Part shown: in pieces, positions 23,001 through 45,800 of the stretch
Layout of the letters: each line of letters opens with the position of its first letter
How positions within the stretch are numbered: the stretch's first letter is position 1
Assembly (NCBI GenBank): GCA_003508835.1
Contig: PUFA01000021.1
Span: 5,186,501 to 5,250,500 of the forward strand
DNA length: 64,000 nt
DNA from: Eonycteris spelaea
Lineage: Eukaryota; Chordata; Mammalia; Chiroptera; Pteropodidae
Direction of reading: 5' to 3'
Notes under the pieces: generated by a model
Seen by the model: the letters and a program-made list of their open reading frames with translations, nothing else
Told to the model about the DNA's origin: nothing
Databases searched by the model: none
Position numbers and translations under genes: made by a program

Positions 23001-26000
23001 CACCCCTCTGGGGACTGGGCCACCTTCCCTGAGTGGCTGGAAACAAGAAATGCCAGAAAGATTGATAAGTAAGTTATCAGCCCCCGGGAGAGTGGAGTCA
23101 GAGGCAGAGGCGGGCCGGCTCCCTGTTCAGACGCCCCCCCTCCCTCCGTGGAGGACGTGGACGGCTGGGCCCTCCAATTAAGCACATCACTTCTACTTGA
23201 AAACGTCTTCTGAGTTGTTCCAAACAACCAATTTGCAAATGGACCATTTGGGAGACAAAGGCCACTGTCCTCTGTCCCCTCTTGGCTTAAACAGTCCTGG
23301 TGGCTTTCCAAGTCTTGCTCCCTCTTTGGGCAAGGGTGGAGACAAGAGGCGGAGTGGGGTGTTAGGCGGGGGAATGAATGTGCCAAGGCAGAGTTTGGGG
23401 AGCTGCCCAGTTGCAGCTGGTGTCTGTCGAGAGGAGAGAGACGTGACGGGGGAGCTCGGAGGGACAGATCTTGGGGTCAGGCCTTAGAGCCGTGCTGCAG
23501 CCTTTGGCCTTTATCCTGAGGCTGTGAAAGTCTGCCACTCGCTTTCAGCTGGGAAATGAGCTGGTTGTGGGGAGGGAACCAGCTGCAGCCCTGTCAGGTG
23601 GTTGGAGGAGGCTGGGTTTGGCAGGGAGACCTGCCAGGCGTGGAGTCACTCATCACTTGGGCTGGAGGTGGTGAGACAGAGCTCTGAGAGTTAAGAATCT
23701 CAGAACCTCAAGAAACAGCTGCTGACACAGCCCTGCGACCATCAGCCCAGCACTCTGCCCGGTGTCCCTTCCCAGGGCCTCACAAAACACGTCTTGATTC
23801 TTAAGTAGCTTTTCTTCCTGTTCTAGAGAGGTCGATGCAGTCTTGAAGTATCTGAAAGAACAGTGTCACGCCCAGAGCATCGGCGTCGTGGGCTTCTGCT
23901 GGGGCGGAGTTGCCGTCCATCACTTGATGATACAATACCCGGAATTCAAGGCCGGGGTGGCTATCTATGGTAAATCTGCCTTGTACAAATTCACACAGTG
24001 AAAACAGGGGGTGGGTGACAATAACCATGAGCCTCTTGCCCCGCTAAAGGTCCCGGATGCAAGACAAGACCCAGTCGTCATGAAACTGGCTTTAAAACTC
24101 TGGAAGTAGAGGCGGAGGTTTGTGATGCAGTAACCAGAGGATGTCCCTGGGAGTGAGGAGACCTGGGTCCCAACGGTGTGTGCCTTTGGGAAAGTCAGCT
24201 AACCTGACCTGACGTCAGGGTCCTCACTTAGGATGAGGGGATTAACCTTTCTTTCTGTGATAATGGTTAATTCCCAGAAATACTTTTATGAAACAACATC
24301 TGTGAAAAGATTTTTTTCCCAAGATACAAGTTATTCTTAACTGCACAAGTGCAGACAGACACAGACGTGCACTATGAACAAGGGAAGGAAAAAAGGAAAC
24401 ACACTGTAAAATGTAAATAGCAACGTAAACATTTCAGCCAAAACAAACCGAAGGGATCGTAGCGCTGCTAAGGACGTTATTACACCTGTGTGTGGAAATG
24501 GCATACTGACTTCACACTGTAGGGACATTCGGACCATAAAAATGTAAACAAAACAAAATGAAACAAGGAAATTTGGCCTTCTTTCATAATGTATACATCG
24601 TAGTTACACCAATGATTCTTATTTGGCTTAGTGGTTACTCACAGTGGTATTTAGCCTACTTTTAGCATTTTAAGAACACTCTAAATATTTACTTACGCCA
24701 AAGGAATAAATTGCCAGGTGCCGCTGGGCTCAGCTGAAGCTGACGGTCGCTGGGACGCGCAGTCCCTTTGCGAGAATTGGCAAAAGGCGCTCCTGCGCGC
24801 GCGGCTCTCCCGCGCCCCCTTCTGGCCGCTGTTGTGCAGTGCATGAGCTGCGGTCCTCCGCCACCAAATCGCTGTCCAGAGGGGCGTTAACGGAGTGGGG
24901 CAGGGAGCGCGGCCCTCTCCCTTGGCTCCCCCTGCCATCTAGAGGGGAGTTACAGGTGAGCGGAGGTCCTCCTGGTTACTTAGCTTTGCTGTGCTGCCAG
25001 CGGGAAATGGGGTGGTAGGGGGGAGCCACCCATCATTTTCTCCTACCTACTCGGACTCGGCCAAATCTGAGTCGGGCTCCTCTGAGCCCACTTTCTGAGT
25101 AGGCTCTGACTGTGGGCTCTGCCCTTGGCCCACTGGGTCCGTTTAGTGAGGCTCCCCACCTTTCACGTCTGATCAAATACCTCATCGCCCCTCGGCATCT
25201 TGTCACCTGGCCTGACTTCAGCAAGAATCCTGTCATCTGGCCAGAACCCCCCGGACCCTGATGTTTCTGCTGCTCCCCGCCCTGCTTCTTGGCCCTAAAT
25301 CCCCATTGTCCTTGGATGCTGGTTGAGCCAGATCTCCTTACTACATGACCCCTTTGCCGAGGTCCCTCCTGAAGAGAATCTTCCGCAGTCTTTACCAAGG
25401 GTCAGAATAGCCTTCCTTGAACACTATTATCTGAAAATGGCATTGTATTGCAAGACTTCTACTCAGTTTCCTGTAAGAGTGGGTGCACCCGAGGTGGTCG
25501 GAATCCCCAAGGCAGAACATGCTTCTGACTAAATGATCCCTCAAATGCTGGAACGAAGGCCTGAAGCCAGCGCTTATGGTTGGCCTGCTAAGGACCAGGG
25601 TGTGCGTCCAGGGACTTCATGCTTGCGGCCCCGTCTGAGCACAAGTGTCCTGGTAAAGGGCCACCCCGCCTAATGAATGCACCCACTCAGTGCGCTCGAG
25701 GCAGGGCCTGGGGCTTGTGAAGACCCTGAGAAATTTCTAGAGCGGTGGTGGTCACCCGTCACCACCTCTTGGTAAATGAAGGCAGACGACATAAGCATTT
25801 TTGAGGTTGCCCCTGTGTCTTTGCATGACGCACACCTGGCCGGGTCTCGCCCCATGCTTGAAAGGCCTCGTTCCTGCCGATGAAGTGATAGGGAAGGTCC
25901 CGCTAGATCAGCGTCTCTGTGAGACTAATGTCATAGGCCAGCCTGCTTCTGTGCATTTGCTGAGGAAAACAGCCAGAGCCCCCAGAGCGTCCGAGTCGCT

Positions 26001-27015
26001 GTCTGTGGCAGGGGCGTGGGAATCACAGCTGGGCCCCCGCCCCCGCTCCGCAGGCCTCGTCAAGGATTCCGAAGACGTCCACTGCTTGAAGAACCCCACG
26101 CTGTTCATCTTCGCGGAAAACGACGTTGTGATCCCTCTCAAGCAGGTACGGCGGCGTCTTCCTCTTCGCATTGGTCTGACAACACGATTTGACGTTTGTG
26201 GGAAAACATACTAAATGGCTCATGTGTTGCTCCAGATATTTTTCAACATTAAGTTTTTAAAGCGGGTTTCATCGGGGACGTAGAGTGGGATGGTAACCCC
26301 CAAATGCTCTGGGCGGGGCCTGGTTCCCGGGAGGGCCCCGCCTCTCCTCCCCCTCCCCCTCCGCCCACATGTGACCCAGTTGAGCACAAGGTCTTTGTCC
26401 TTACAGACACGGTGCCTTAAATCCAGTACATGGAGGAAGAAAAAGCAGAAGAAATGATCATTCTTATTCCTAGCCAATACATTCTATTATTACGAGTTTC
26501 AAATAACTTATGCTTGAACATACTGAATTTCATATTGGATATATTGAATATCGTATACTCGAAGACATTACTTATTAAATATTATATAGAATATATTATA
26601 TAAGATACGTCTATTAATGCAATTCAAATAGTGTATGGGGTGTCATTTTTATATTGCTCTGAAACCTCTCCGTTGGCCAGAGCTAAGAACTGTGTGAGTT
26701 ACAACATTAAAAGTAAAAACTTCATTCGCTATGGGACTCGTCACAGCACTGATGTTGAGTCTCTTCTAGGAGACAATGGGAAATGTTGCTGTGGGGTCAA
26801 AACCACATCATCGTGAAAACCTTTGCATATTCCAGGTCTCTTTGCTGACCCAGAAGTTGAAAGAACACTGCAAAGTGGAATATCAAATTAAAACGTTTTC
26901 CGGGCAGACTCACGGATTTGTGTCTCGAAAGAGAGAAGACTGTTCACCGGAAGACAAGCCCTATATTGAAGAGGCGAGAAGGAATTTACTCGAGTGGCTG
27001 AACAAGTACGTGTAG
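19870..27015 (+). CDS. CMBL: CMBL, carboxymethylenebutenolidase homolog, frameshifted in this sequence
   Basis: Five coding exons (19,870-20,083; 22,961-23,068; 23,827-23,969; 26,054-26,145; 26,836-27,015) encode an alpha/beta-hydrolase of the dienelactone hydrolase family. The human protein is a cytosolic cysteine hydrolase of liver and intestine that activates olmesartan medoxomil. Visible residues are the nucleophile Cys132 in GFCWGG (23,897-23,899), Asp179 in AENDVV (26,122-26,124) and His212 in QTHGF (26,911-26,913). These match the human triad positions once one missing base is allowed for. The start has a strong Kozak context (A at -3, G at +4). All introns are GT/AG and keep phase. 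The exons sum to 737 nt; the 245-residue family length needs 738. The base is missing near 19,978-19,983, so the literal frame ends at TGA 20,002-20,004 after 44 codons. Either this is a recent inactivation or a base is missing from the assembly. Confidence 0.95.
20945..21345. repeat. MIR-type SINE fragments
   Basis: Two stretches (about 20,970-21,110 and 21,210-21,345) carry the MIR hallmark phrases: CATTTTGTCCATTAGGAAGCC near 21,041, CCCCAGGTCACCC near 21,087, and CATGGCTCATCAAGGTCACGG near 21,315. They are ancient and diverged. The rest of the intron 20.1-22.9 kb shows no exon besides the repeat at 21.9 kb. Confidence 0.55.
21890..22310 (+). repeat. Dispersed repeat, copy 2 (pair with 11.9 kb)
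   Basis: Same orientation and block order as 11,920-12,420, including GTTTATCTGGGCCAAACTGATGACATATGG near 21,925 and AAAGGTGTGTTAACC near 22,131. It sits inside the CMBL intron before exon 3. It is probably an LTR. Confidence 0.6.
22961..23068 (+). CDS. CMBL: CMBL exon 3
   Basis: The acceptor is TATTTTACAG/AACCATC and the donor is GATAA/GTAAGT. It encodes [19 protein letters not shown] and the following helix. It is 108 nt, phase 2 to phase 2, without lesions. Confidence 0.95.
23827..23969 (+). CDS. CMBL: CMBL exon 4 (nucleophile exon)
   Basis: The acceptor is CTGTTCTAG/AGAGGTC and the donor is CTATG/GTAAAT. It encodes the nucleophile elbow GFCWGG with catalytic Cys132, then AVHHLM. It is 143 nt and intact. 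Confidence 0.95.
24812..24825 (-). promoter_or_regulatory. CTCF-like site in CMBL intron
   Basis: On the minus strand the sequence CCAGAAGGGGGCGC matches the CTCF core consensus at 13 of 14 positions by eye. It lies in a small CpG-rich patch (24,790-24,920) in the intron between CMBL exons 4 and 5. Binding is inferred only. Confidence 0.4.
26054..26145 (+). CDS. CMBL: CMBL exon 5
   Basis: The acceptor is CTCCGCAG/GCCTCG and the donor is AAGCAG/GTACGG. It encodes [19 protein letters not shown] and [11 protein letters not shown], including catalytic Asp179. It is 92 nt and intact. Confidence 0.95.
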
Positions 27016-27183
27016 CAGAGGCCACGTGCAAACTTTCCCGAAGGCTTTCATCCAGAAATTTGCTGTGAAATACTGGGATCATTATTTCATTTTCACTTTA
27101 TAGAAAATAAACCAGAGAATCTGAAATTCAGTAAGACATGTTAATGTACGAAATACTTTAATTTTAACATGTACATAAATAAA
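26836..27183 (+). CDS. CMBL: CMBL last exon, stop and 3' UTR
   Basis: The acceptor is CATATTCCAG/GTCTCT. The coding part ends at TAG 27,013-27,015 and carries catalytic His212 in SGQTHGF, then the C-terminal EWLNKYV. The 3' UTR has AATAAA signals at 27,106-27,111 and 27,178-27,183, so it is short here (about 110-190 nt). Confidence 0.93.
27178..27183 (+). terminator. CMBL: CMBL poly(A) signal
   Basis: The canonical AATAAA hexamer lies in AT-rich 3' UTR about 165 nt after the stop codon. An earlier AATAAA at 27,106-27,111 is the alternative. Confidence 0.6.
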
Positions 27184-29635
27184 ACTTTCAAAAAATGAGT
27201 CATGAACTTGAGGAATTTGAATTTGAATGACGGTAATATCCTCGCTCTTAGGGAGTCCTGGGGCTGTTCAGGGACCAGCTGACGGCTCAGGTGTGGCCTG
27301 CCTGTATTTGGCCGCATTCTGTAAAATGACTAATGTTGCAAAGCCGTGGAAACATACACTGTAAACTCAGGTGGATTAAAAGCCCAACTCAGGCATTTCT
27401 TTGTCGTGATACAGATGAATTTCACATTCATATTTGCACCATGAGTGATTAAAACAGGGTTCTACTGACCTAATTATGTCAACGTAGTAAACTACTTTGT
27501 GTGTGAACTCGTGACTCTCTAGGAGCTAATAAAGGATGGATAGAGTGACCACCCTGCTGTCTCGTAGGCGGGCGTTTTCCACACACCGGCCCTTTTTGGT
27601 CCCCGGGGGCTGGGCCTCCATCGGATGTCTCTCCTGCTGTCTCCCGCTGACTTTTCCTTCATCCCGCTGTTCCGCGTGACAGCCCTGCAGTTGGTCTTCC
27701 TCGGTTCTGAGAATTTCATTGGGAACTCACCGGGCTGAGACCGTTCTGTCCGTCCTGCTGGATGTCCCTAGGGTCCGTGGACACCGGAGGGGCTGCTTCT
27801 CCCTCACACCCGGACTGGGCCTTCGGGAGCTGCCCTCCATTGGGACTTTGCTTGGGTCCTGGGCCGGGGGTAGGGCTTTCCCCTCAGGGGAGCACGGCCA
27901 ACGTGGGGGGACCAGTCATCAGTCCTGGGGCTCTGGGAGGGAAACGTGTGGGAGACAGGAAGCAGGAAGGAGCCTGTGCCTCGGGAAGCCACACGCATTG
28001 CTTCTCTCAGCCTCTGCTGGGTGGGTCTGTGGGGTCCCCCTGGCTGCTGACTGGAGCTTTCTGCGAACACAGCAGGAGTGATGGATGGCCCCCCAGAGAG
28101 GGAGCATGCCGTGGCCTGACCTCGGCCCCGGGAGTGGAGAGGACGGGGTCCGGAGCAGCTGGACAGGGAACGTAGAGCTGGTCCAGGACAGGGAGTACCG
28201 GAGGGGCAGCAGAACCAGGGAGGAGTTTGGTTTAGGTCCGGCCTGGAATATCGGCTTTTCTTGGGCTGCAGGTAACAGGAATCCTGACTAGCAGTGGCTG
28301 AGAGTGAAACAGTGATGTCTCCCCCACCACACCCCGACACGTGTCCCGGCGGCTCAGGGCGACTGACGGCAGAACGGTCAGGTGTCCACCACCCTGGGCC
28401 TCGGCCTCACGGAACCTAGCCGCAGCAGGAAGGGTTCTCCCTGGACCCATTGTCGCCAGGGAGGGAGCCCTTCCTGACCTCTTCCAGCTGCTTCCCGCTA
28501 CGTGCATGAAAGAGGCCGAGTGAGCATCAGCTGAAGTCGGGGATGGACCATGGCCAGGACAGGGCACTGTGAGAGGGGCATGGAAGTCTGGTGATGGGGG
28601 GGGGCAGCAGAAGCTGCCACCCCATGGATCTATAGGCTGGAAGCCATTGGGTGGGCGCGGGCAGGGGACAGGGCGTAGCAGTACAGGATGAGCATGGGAG
28701 GCTCGACGGGCACAGTGTCCCGGTCCCACCACACTGAGCTATGATTCGGGCCCTCAGGTCAACTGCTACACCTGGCTCTCTAGCTCTCCACCTGTCCCCA
28801 GCTCCCTGGAACTCAGTCCACTGGCGAGACGACTCCTCGCAGTGTTTTCGTTACATGCTTGCTCTGACCACACCTGGCTGTCCACTGGACTCCTGCTCAA
28901 ATGCTACTTTTTTCTCCCATGTGCTCACAACAGGAGAGGTCCTTCTTGCTCCTCACAGCCACCTGCAATGTTCCTCGCTGGGTCCTCCCTCTCATTCCTT
29001 CAAACGTTGGGAACTCGACCACCGCTGTTCTCAGCAACCTCCAGGTCTGCCAACACAACCACCTGCTGCCTCGGCCTCGGTTCCCATCACTTTTCCTCTA
29101 GGGTACCTGGGCCAGCACTCCCGGGGCCACCCAGCATGCTGCACCCCTCAGCCCAACTGCACCGCATCTGTCCCGGCCCCGTCTCAGGGCCTCTGGACAC
29201 GCCGCCGCCCCGCCTGGCGAGCTGCTCACCAGATGTGCTTAGCTCTCTGTCCACGTCACCTCCTGAGAGAGCCCGTCCCCGCCTCCCCTCATCCTGCACC
29301 TCAAAAGCAAGAGCTCTGCTTTGTCCACTGCTGTACTGCAGGGTCCACATCTGGGCCTGATAAAAAGCGGGCGAAGAACTGCATCACGAAGGAGCAAGTG
29401 GACTCAGCGACTCCCCTGGAAACAGTGAACGCGCCGCCAGGCTGCCGGCCACGTACGTACGTAACGCCCACGTTCACGGGCCCTTGACTGCTCTGGTGCC
29501 TCAAGTTCCCAAGGAGAGTCCTGAGGGAACTGCTACAGCAGACACATGCACCGTGAAGGGCACCCGCGGGCAGGGGAAGACGTTATAAAGTGGTACTTGG
29601 CCTTGCACGAGCGAAGAATCCCCCGTGTGGGGTCA

Positions 29636-29649
29636 CCACGAGGGGGCCC
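29636..29649 (+). promoter_or_regulatory. CTCF-like site in CMBL-ROPN1L interval
   Basis: CCACGAGGGGGCCC matches the CTCF core at about 12 of 14 positions by eye, on the + strand. It points away from the minus-strand site at 24,812. Weak alone. Confidence 0.25.
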
Positions 29650-30055
29650 AGGAACTCCTTTGTCTACGGGTGACATGGAGAGGTCTCAAGCATGTGGTAA
29701 GCCATATTAATATTGTCCAACCGTGCATCTTACTAGCTCAGACATGGCCTGGGGAGCCAGTTCTGTAACATCAAAGGAAGGCACAGCTAGAGGTAACAGA
29801 GCCCACGCCTCCAGGTCCCCAAACACACTTTAAGATAAAATCACAGTTCCACCCCCCCCCTTAGGCGTTTCTGTGCAATTTGATTTATTCTCACTGTGAA
29901 TGCTTAGCACTTCTCTACCGGGAAAGAGAAGAAAACCAGTCTGTACTGTTGCTATGATACCTGCAGCCACATGAAGTATCACGGCAGCATGGCCACCCCC
30001 ACCTTCCTGGGAGGGCAGTGTCGCTGAGAGCTGCGGGAGGACCCACCTGCTGAAT

Positions 30056-30317
30056 CATATATATATATATATATGTGCATATATGTGAATATATATATAT
30101 ATAGTGGATTTTTAAAAATAAGGCAGCGTTGCCTTCAGATCTTTGTGGAAAGACAGGCCGTTCCCAGCAGATGCTTTTGAAAACATCTTCCAAGAAGTTT
30201 GCTGAGCTCTGGCCCAGGGGGCTGACGTAGCCCATGTTGGGAAGCAAGAGGCAGTGAACGGGTTGTTTTTCTCCAAACCGAGAATCTGGTATAGTGGCTA
30301 TGGAGAAGGCACTTGCC
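30056..30317 (+). repeat. Direct duplication, copy A
   Basis: An AT-dinucleotide run (30,056-30,105) followed by about 205 bp that recurs at 31,168-31,432 with roughly 13 differences by eye. Copy A runs on into GGGTCACAGAG, a MIR-like phrase, which copy B lacks because the LTR begins there. 27.2-30.0 kb otherwise shows only GC-rich sequence with no supported exon. Confidence 0.85.
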
Positions 30318-31167
30318 CAGGGTCACAGAGTTGGTACGCAGCCTGCTTCTCTTTGAAAGCCGGCTTCCAAATGAGCCTTGCTGTGACCTGGGCCTCCAAG
30401 GGGGTCACTTGTAGACCTGAGAAGGCCAGCGCCTCTGGTTGGAGACCCGAGTTCACTGAGACATACCTCATCATTCCCTCGTTCCACACGAGTCATCTCT
30501 GTACTGCACACCGTCCCAACGCAGTGTGAACGGAGGGGCGTCCAGAGGCGCAATTTCTCGTGGGCCGTCTCATCTGAGAGGTCCAGGAGCTCCTTCCTGA
30601 GGCCTCCGTTCCCTTCTACCTGCTTCCTCTGATATCAGACTTCTGGACAGGAACATAAAGATCCCACTCCCTCACCTTGTGCCTGGCCTGGTCGTAGTGG
30701 TCCTTTTATACGCATTTCAAATTGAGTATACTAAGGCTCAGAGAGGTGATCCCACACTTACTAAGTGATAGAGTCAGAAAATAGACCCACAGCTCTCTGA
30801 GGTCTCTCAAAACTACCTCTTCCACCAGTTTAAGGCTGCCAGTTTCGCTTCTTCCTCGACAAGTTTGGATGCGTGGATGGGACGGTGGAAGGGCAGGCAG
30901 GCCACAGCATGCCTGGGCACGCTGTCTGTCACTGGCCCTGAGTTCACCGCAAGGATAGAGAGAGAGAGATGCGAGATACTTTCTACCCAAAGGAGCCCAA
31001 AGCTTCTCAAATGTCCGTCCCCAACTACCGAACATGACTGAACATTCCCTACATGAGCCCAAGGCCTTGGGGAAGGCTGAGCATTTGCCGCAAGTGAGCA
31101 ATTTCTCAGAAGTCACTACTTAGAGCTTACAATTGACGTGAAAAGAGTGTATTTCCCCAGGGCCCCA

Positions 31168-31432
31168 CATATATATATATATATGCATTTATCTAAATAT
31201 ATGCACATACATATATGGTGGATGTTTTAAAATAAGGCAGTGTTGCCCCCAGATCCTTGAGGAAAGACAGGCCGTTCCCAGCAGATGCTTTTGAAAACAT
31301 CTTCCAAGAAGTTCTGCTGAGCTCTGGCCCAGGGGGTTCATGTAGCCCATGTTGGGAAGCAAGAGGCAGTGAACGGGTTGTTTTTCTCCAAACTGAGAAT
31401 CTGGTAAAGTGGCTATGGAGAAGGCACTTGCC
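31168..31432 (+). repeat. Direct duplication, copy B
   Basis: The second copy lies about 1.1 kb downstream of copy A. It shares the AT run and phrases such as AGACAGGCCGTTCCCAGCAG and AAGCAAGAGGCAGTGAACGG. Its right edge is cut exactly at the start of the LTR at 31,435. Confidence 0.85.
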
Positions 31433-31434
31433 TA

Positions 31435-31708
31435 TGTTAAGGGTGGAAAATTTTCAAATGGCCAACTTCTGCTTCCATTGTTTAATGTTAAGGGTGTAGT
31501 TATCCTGTGCAAAGATATGCTAATGTTAACTTCTGCCACTGTAAACCTGCTTGCTTGTTTAATGTAATTATAGGCTTTATAAGCTACCTTCTCTGAAAGC
31601 TCGGGGCTGATTCCCTAGTGGGGAGAGTCAGTCGCCCGGCCAGCTAATAAAGGGTCATAATTAATCTCAATTGGCTCTGTGGGTCTTAAATTTGTTCGCA
31701 CCACAACA
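31435..31708 (+). mobile_element. ERV solo LTR without matching target duplication
   Basis: A 274-bp element starts TGTTAAGGGTGGAAAATTTTC, carries AATAAAGGGTCAT (31,646-31,658, the likely LTR poly(A) signal) and ends CCACAACA. It is a relative of the minus-strand LTR at 7,249-7,579, shorter by about 57 bp internally. Its flanks (CCTA left, CTAG right) do not match, unlike the CACT/CACT of the other copy. It lies only about 280 bp before the ROPN1L promoter GC boxes. Confidence 0.75.
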
Positions 31709-32019
31709 CTAGGACCTCTGTCACCTCGTCCCTAAGCTTCACGTAGCCACAGCAGGGAGAGGGGGGCTGTCCTTTGTGAATTTGCAGCCCACAGTCGGCA
31801 GTGGAAAAGCGATCGAAAGGCCCCTTCTAAGTGAAAAAGCTCCTGAAGCAGCTTTGGCTATGAGGCGAGAGGTGTGTGTGTGCTGGCGGGGCGGGGGGCG
31901 GTCCGCGTCCAGACTGCGCAAGCGCATTGCCTCCCGACGGGCCCAGGAGGCGGTCCCGCTGTGGGCGGGGCCAGGGCGGGGCGCGCGTCGCGGTTGCCTG
32001 GGTACCGTGGCGCAACAGT

Positions 32020-32110
32020 AGCGGCCGCTGGAGCTGCGGAGCGTCTGGGCCTGGGCGGCGCTGCCAGGGGCTGTTGGCCCTCGTTTTCAGAGGTGCCGGA
32101 GGAGGAGCGG
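32020..32110 (+). other. ROPN1L: ROPN1L noncoding exon 1
   Basis: The sequence up to the donor GAGCGG/GTAAGGG (intron starts 32,111) fits a 5' UTR exon just downstream of the GC boxes and X-box. The transcription start is not determined; the left limit is approximate. It is followed by a short 149-bp intron. Confidence 0.55.
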
Positions 32111-32259
32111 GTAAGGGTCCCTACCGGTCGTCCCTCTTGGCCTGCTCCAAACCCGGGGTCCCGGGCTGGACCCGGATCCCGCACCCTGACCCGGCCCCAA
32201 ACCTGGGGAGGGCGGGCGTCCGCGTCCCCGCAGCTGACGCGCCGTCCCTGCTCCCGCAG

Positions 32260-44967
<12,708 letters not shown>

Positions 44968-45304
44968 AGGAAAGAAAGCTCAGAAGATGCGCCCGTGCCG
45001 TTCGTACACAAAAGAACACATTTTACTGTTGAAAGAGTACTCTTTAAACCTTGGCGCCAATTACAGCTTGTCATTAACCACGCGCACGGGGCCGCGAGTT
45101 TTTTCCCGCTGGACTGGATGTTTCGCGTCACCAGTGGGTCCTGGGGGCCTGTGCAGTGACCCGCCCACTGTGTCCTTGTGAGCCTGGAAGGCGCTCTGCC
45201 CCCAGCCAGGGGCGACCCGGTCAAGGGAAGCAGTCTGTTTGCCGGTGCTGCAGGGTCCTGGGGGGAGGGGCAGTTCAGAACCGGCGGATGTTTTTCTTTG
45301 CTGG

Positions 45305-45800
45305 AAACTATTTTTTTAAATTAATTTATCTATTTTCTGGTGACATTGGTTAACAAAATCCAATAAGCTTCAGCTGTTTTGACAGTAAGGCACGTATATA
45401 TTTACACCGTGTGTTCACCTCCCATAGTTAGATTTCTTTCTGTCACCACATATTTGACCCCTTTTACCCTGTCTGCCTCCCCCGTCCTCCCCCACCCTCT
45501 ACCCTCTGGTGACCACTAGCCCATTGTCCATGCCCATGAGTCTGTCTGTCTGTTGCTTTCAGGTTTCCATCCCACCTATAAGTGACATCACGTGGTTTTC
45601 AACGTTTTCTGTCTGGCCTCTTTCGCTTAGCGTGATTATCTCGAGGTCCATCCAGGTTGTCACAAATGGCAGTACTCCGTCTCTTCCTGTGGCTGAGTGG
45701 TGTCCCATCGTGCGTGTGCACCACGGCTGCCTTATCCAGCCCGTCTATTGTCCTGGGAGCTCTGGACCAGCAGGCTGCGGCCACTCCTGAGTCTGGCTGG
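45305..45800 (-). mobile_element. L1 LINE 3' end, antisense (younger family)
   Basis: The tract begins with the reversed tail (TTTTTTTAAATTAATTT) and TGACATTGGTTAACAAAATCC (45,341-45,361). It continues through TCTGTCACCACATATTTGACCCC and CTGGTGACCACTAGCCC, then the ORF2-end region with CACATGACG-like decay. The style suggests a laurasiatherian, perhaps bat, L1 lineage. A G11-C-G11 run (45,831-45,853) lies just beyond. Confidence 0.75.

Noticed and set aside
28741..29487. A 248-codon open frame on the + strand between CMBL and ROPN1L
   Set aside because: Two other frames are also open across the same GC-rich stretch, the composition is low-complexity Ser/Pro/Leu, and no known domain or splice context appears.
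27184..31434. Terminal exons of MARCHF6 or CCT5 beside CMBL
   Set aside because: No frame in this interval resembles either protein and no splice-flanked conserved exon was seen.
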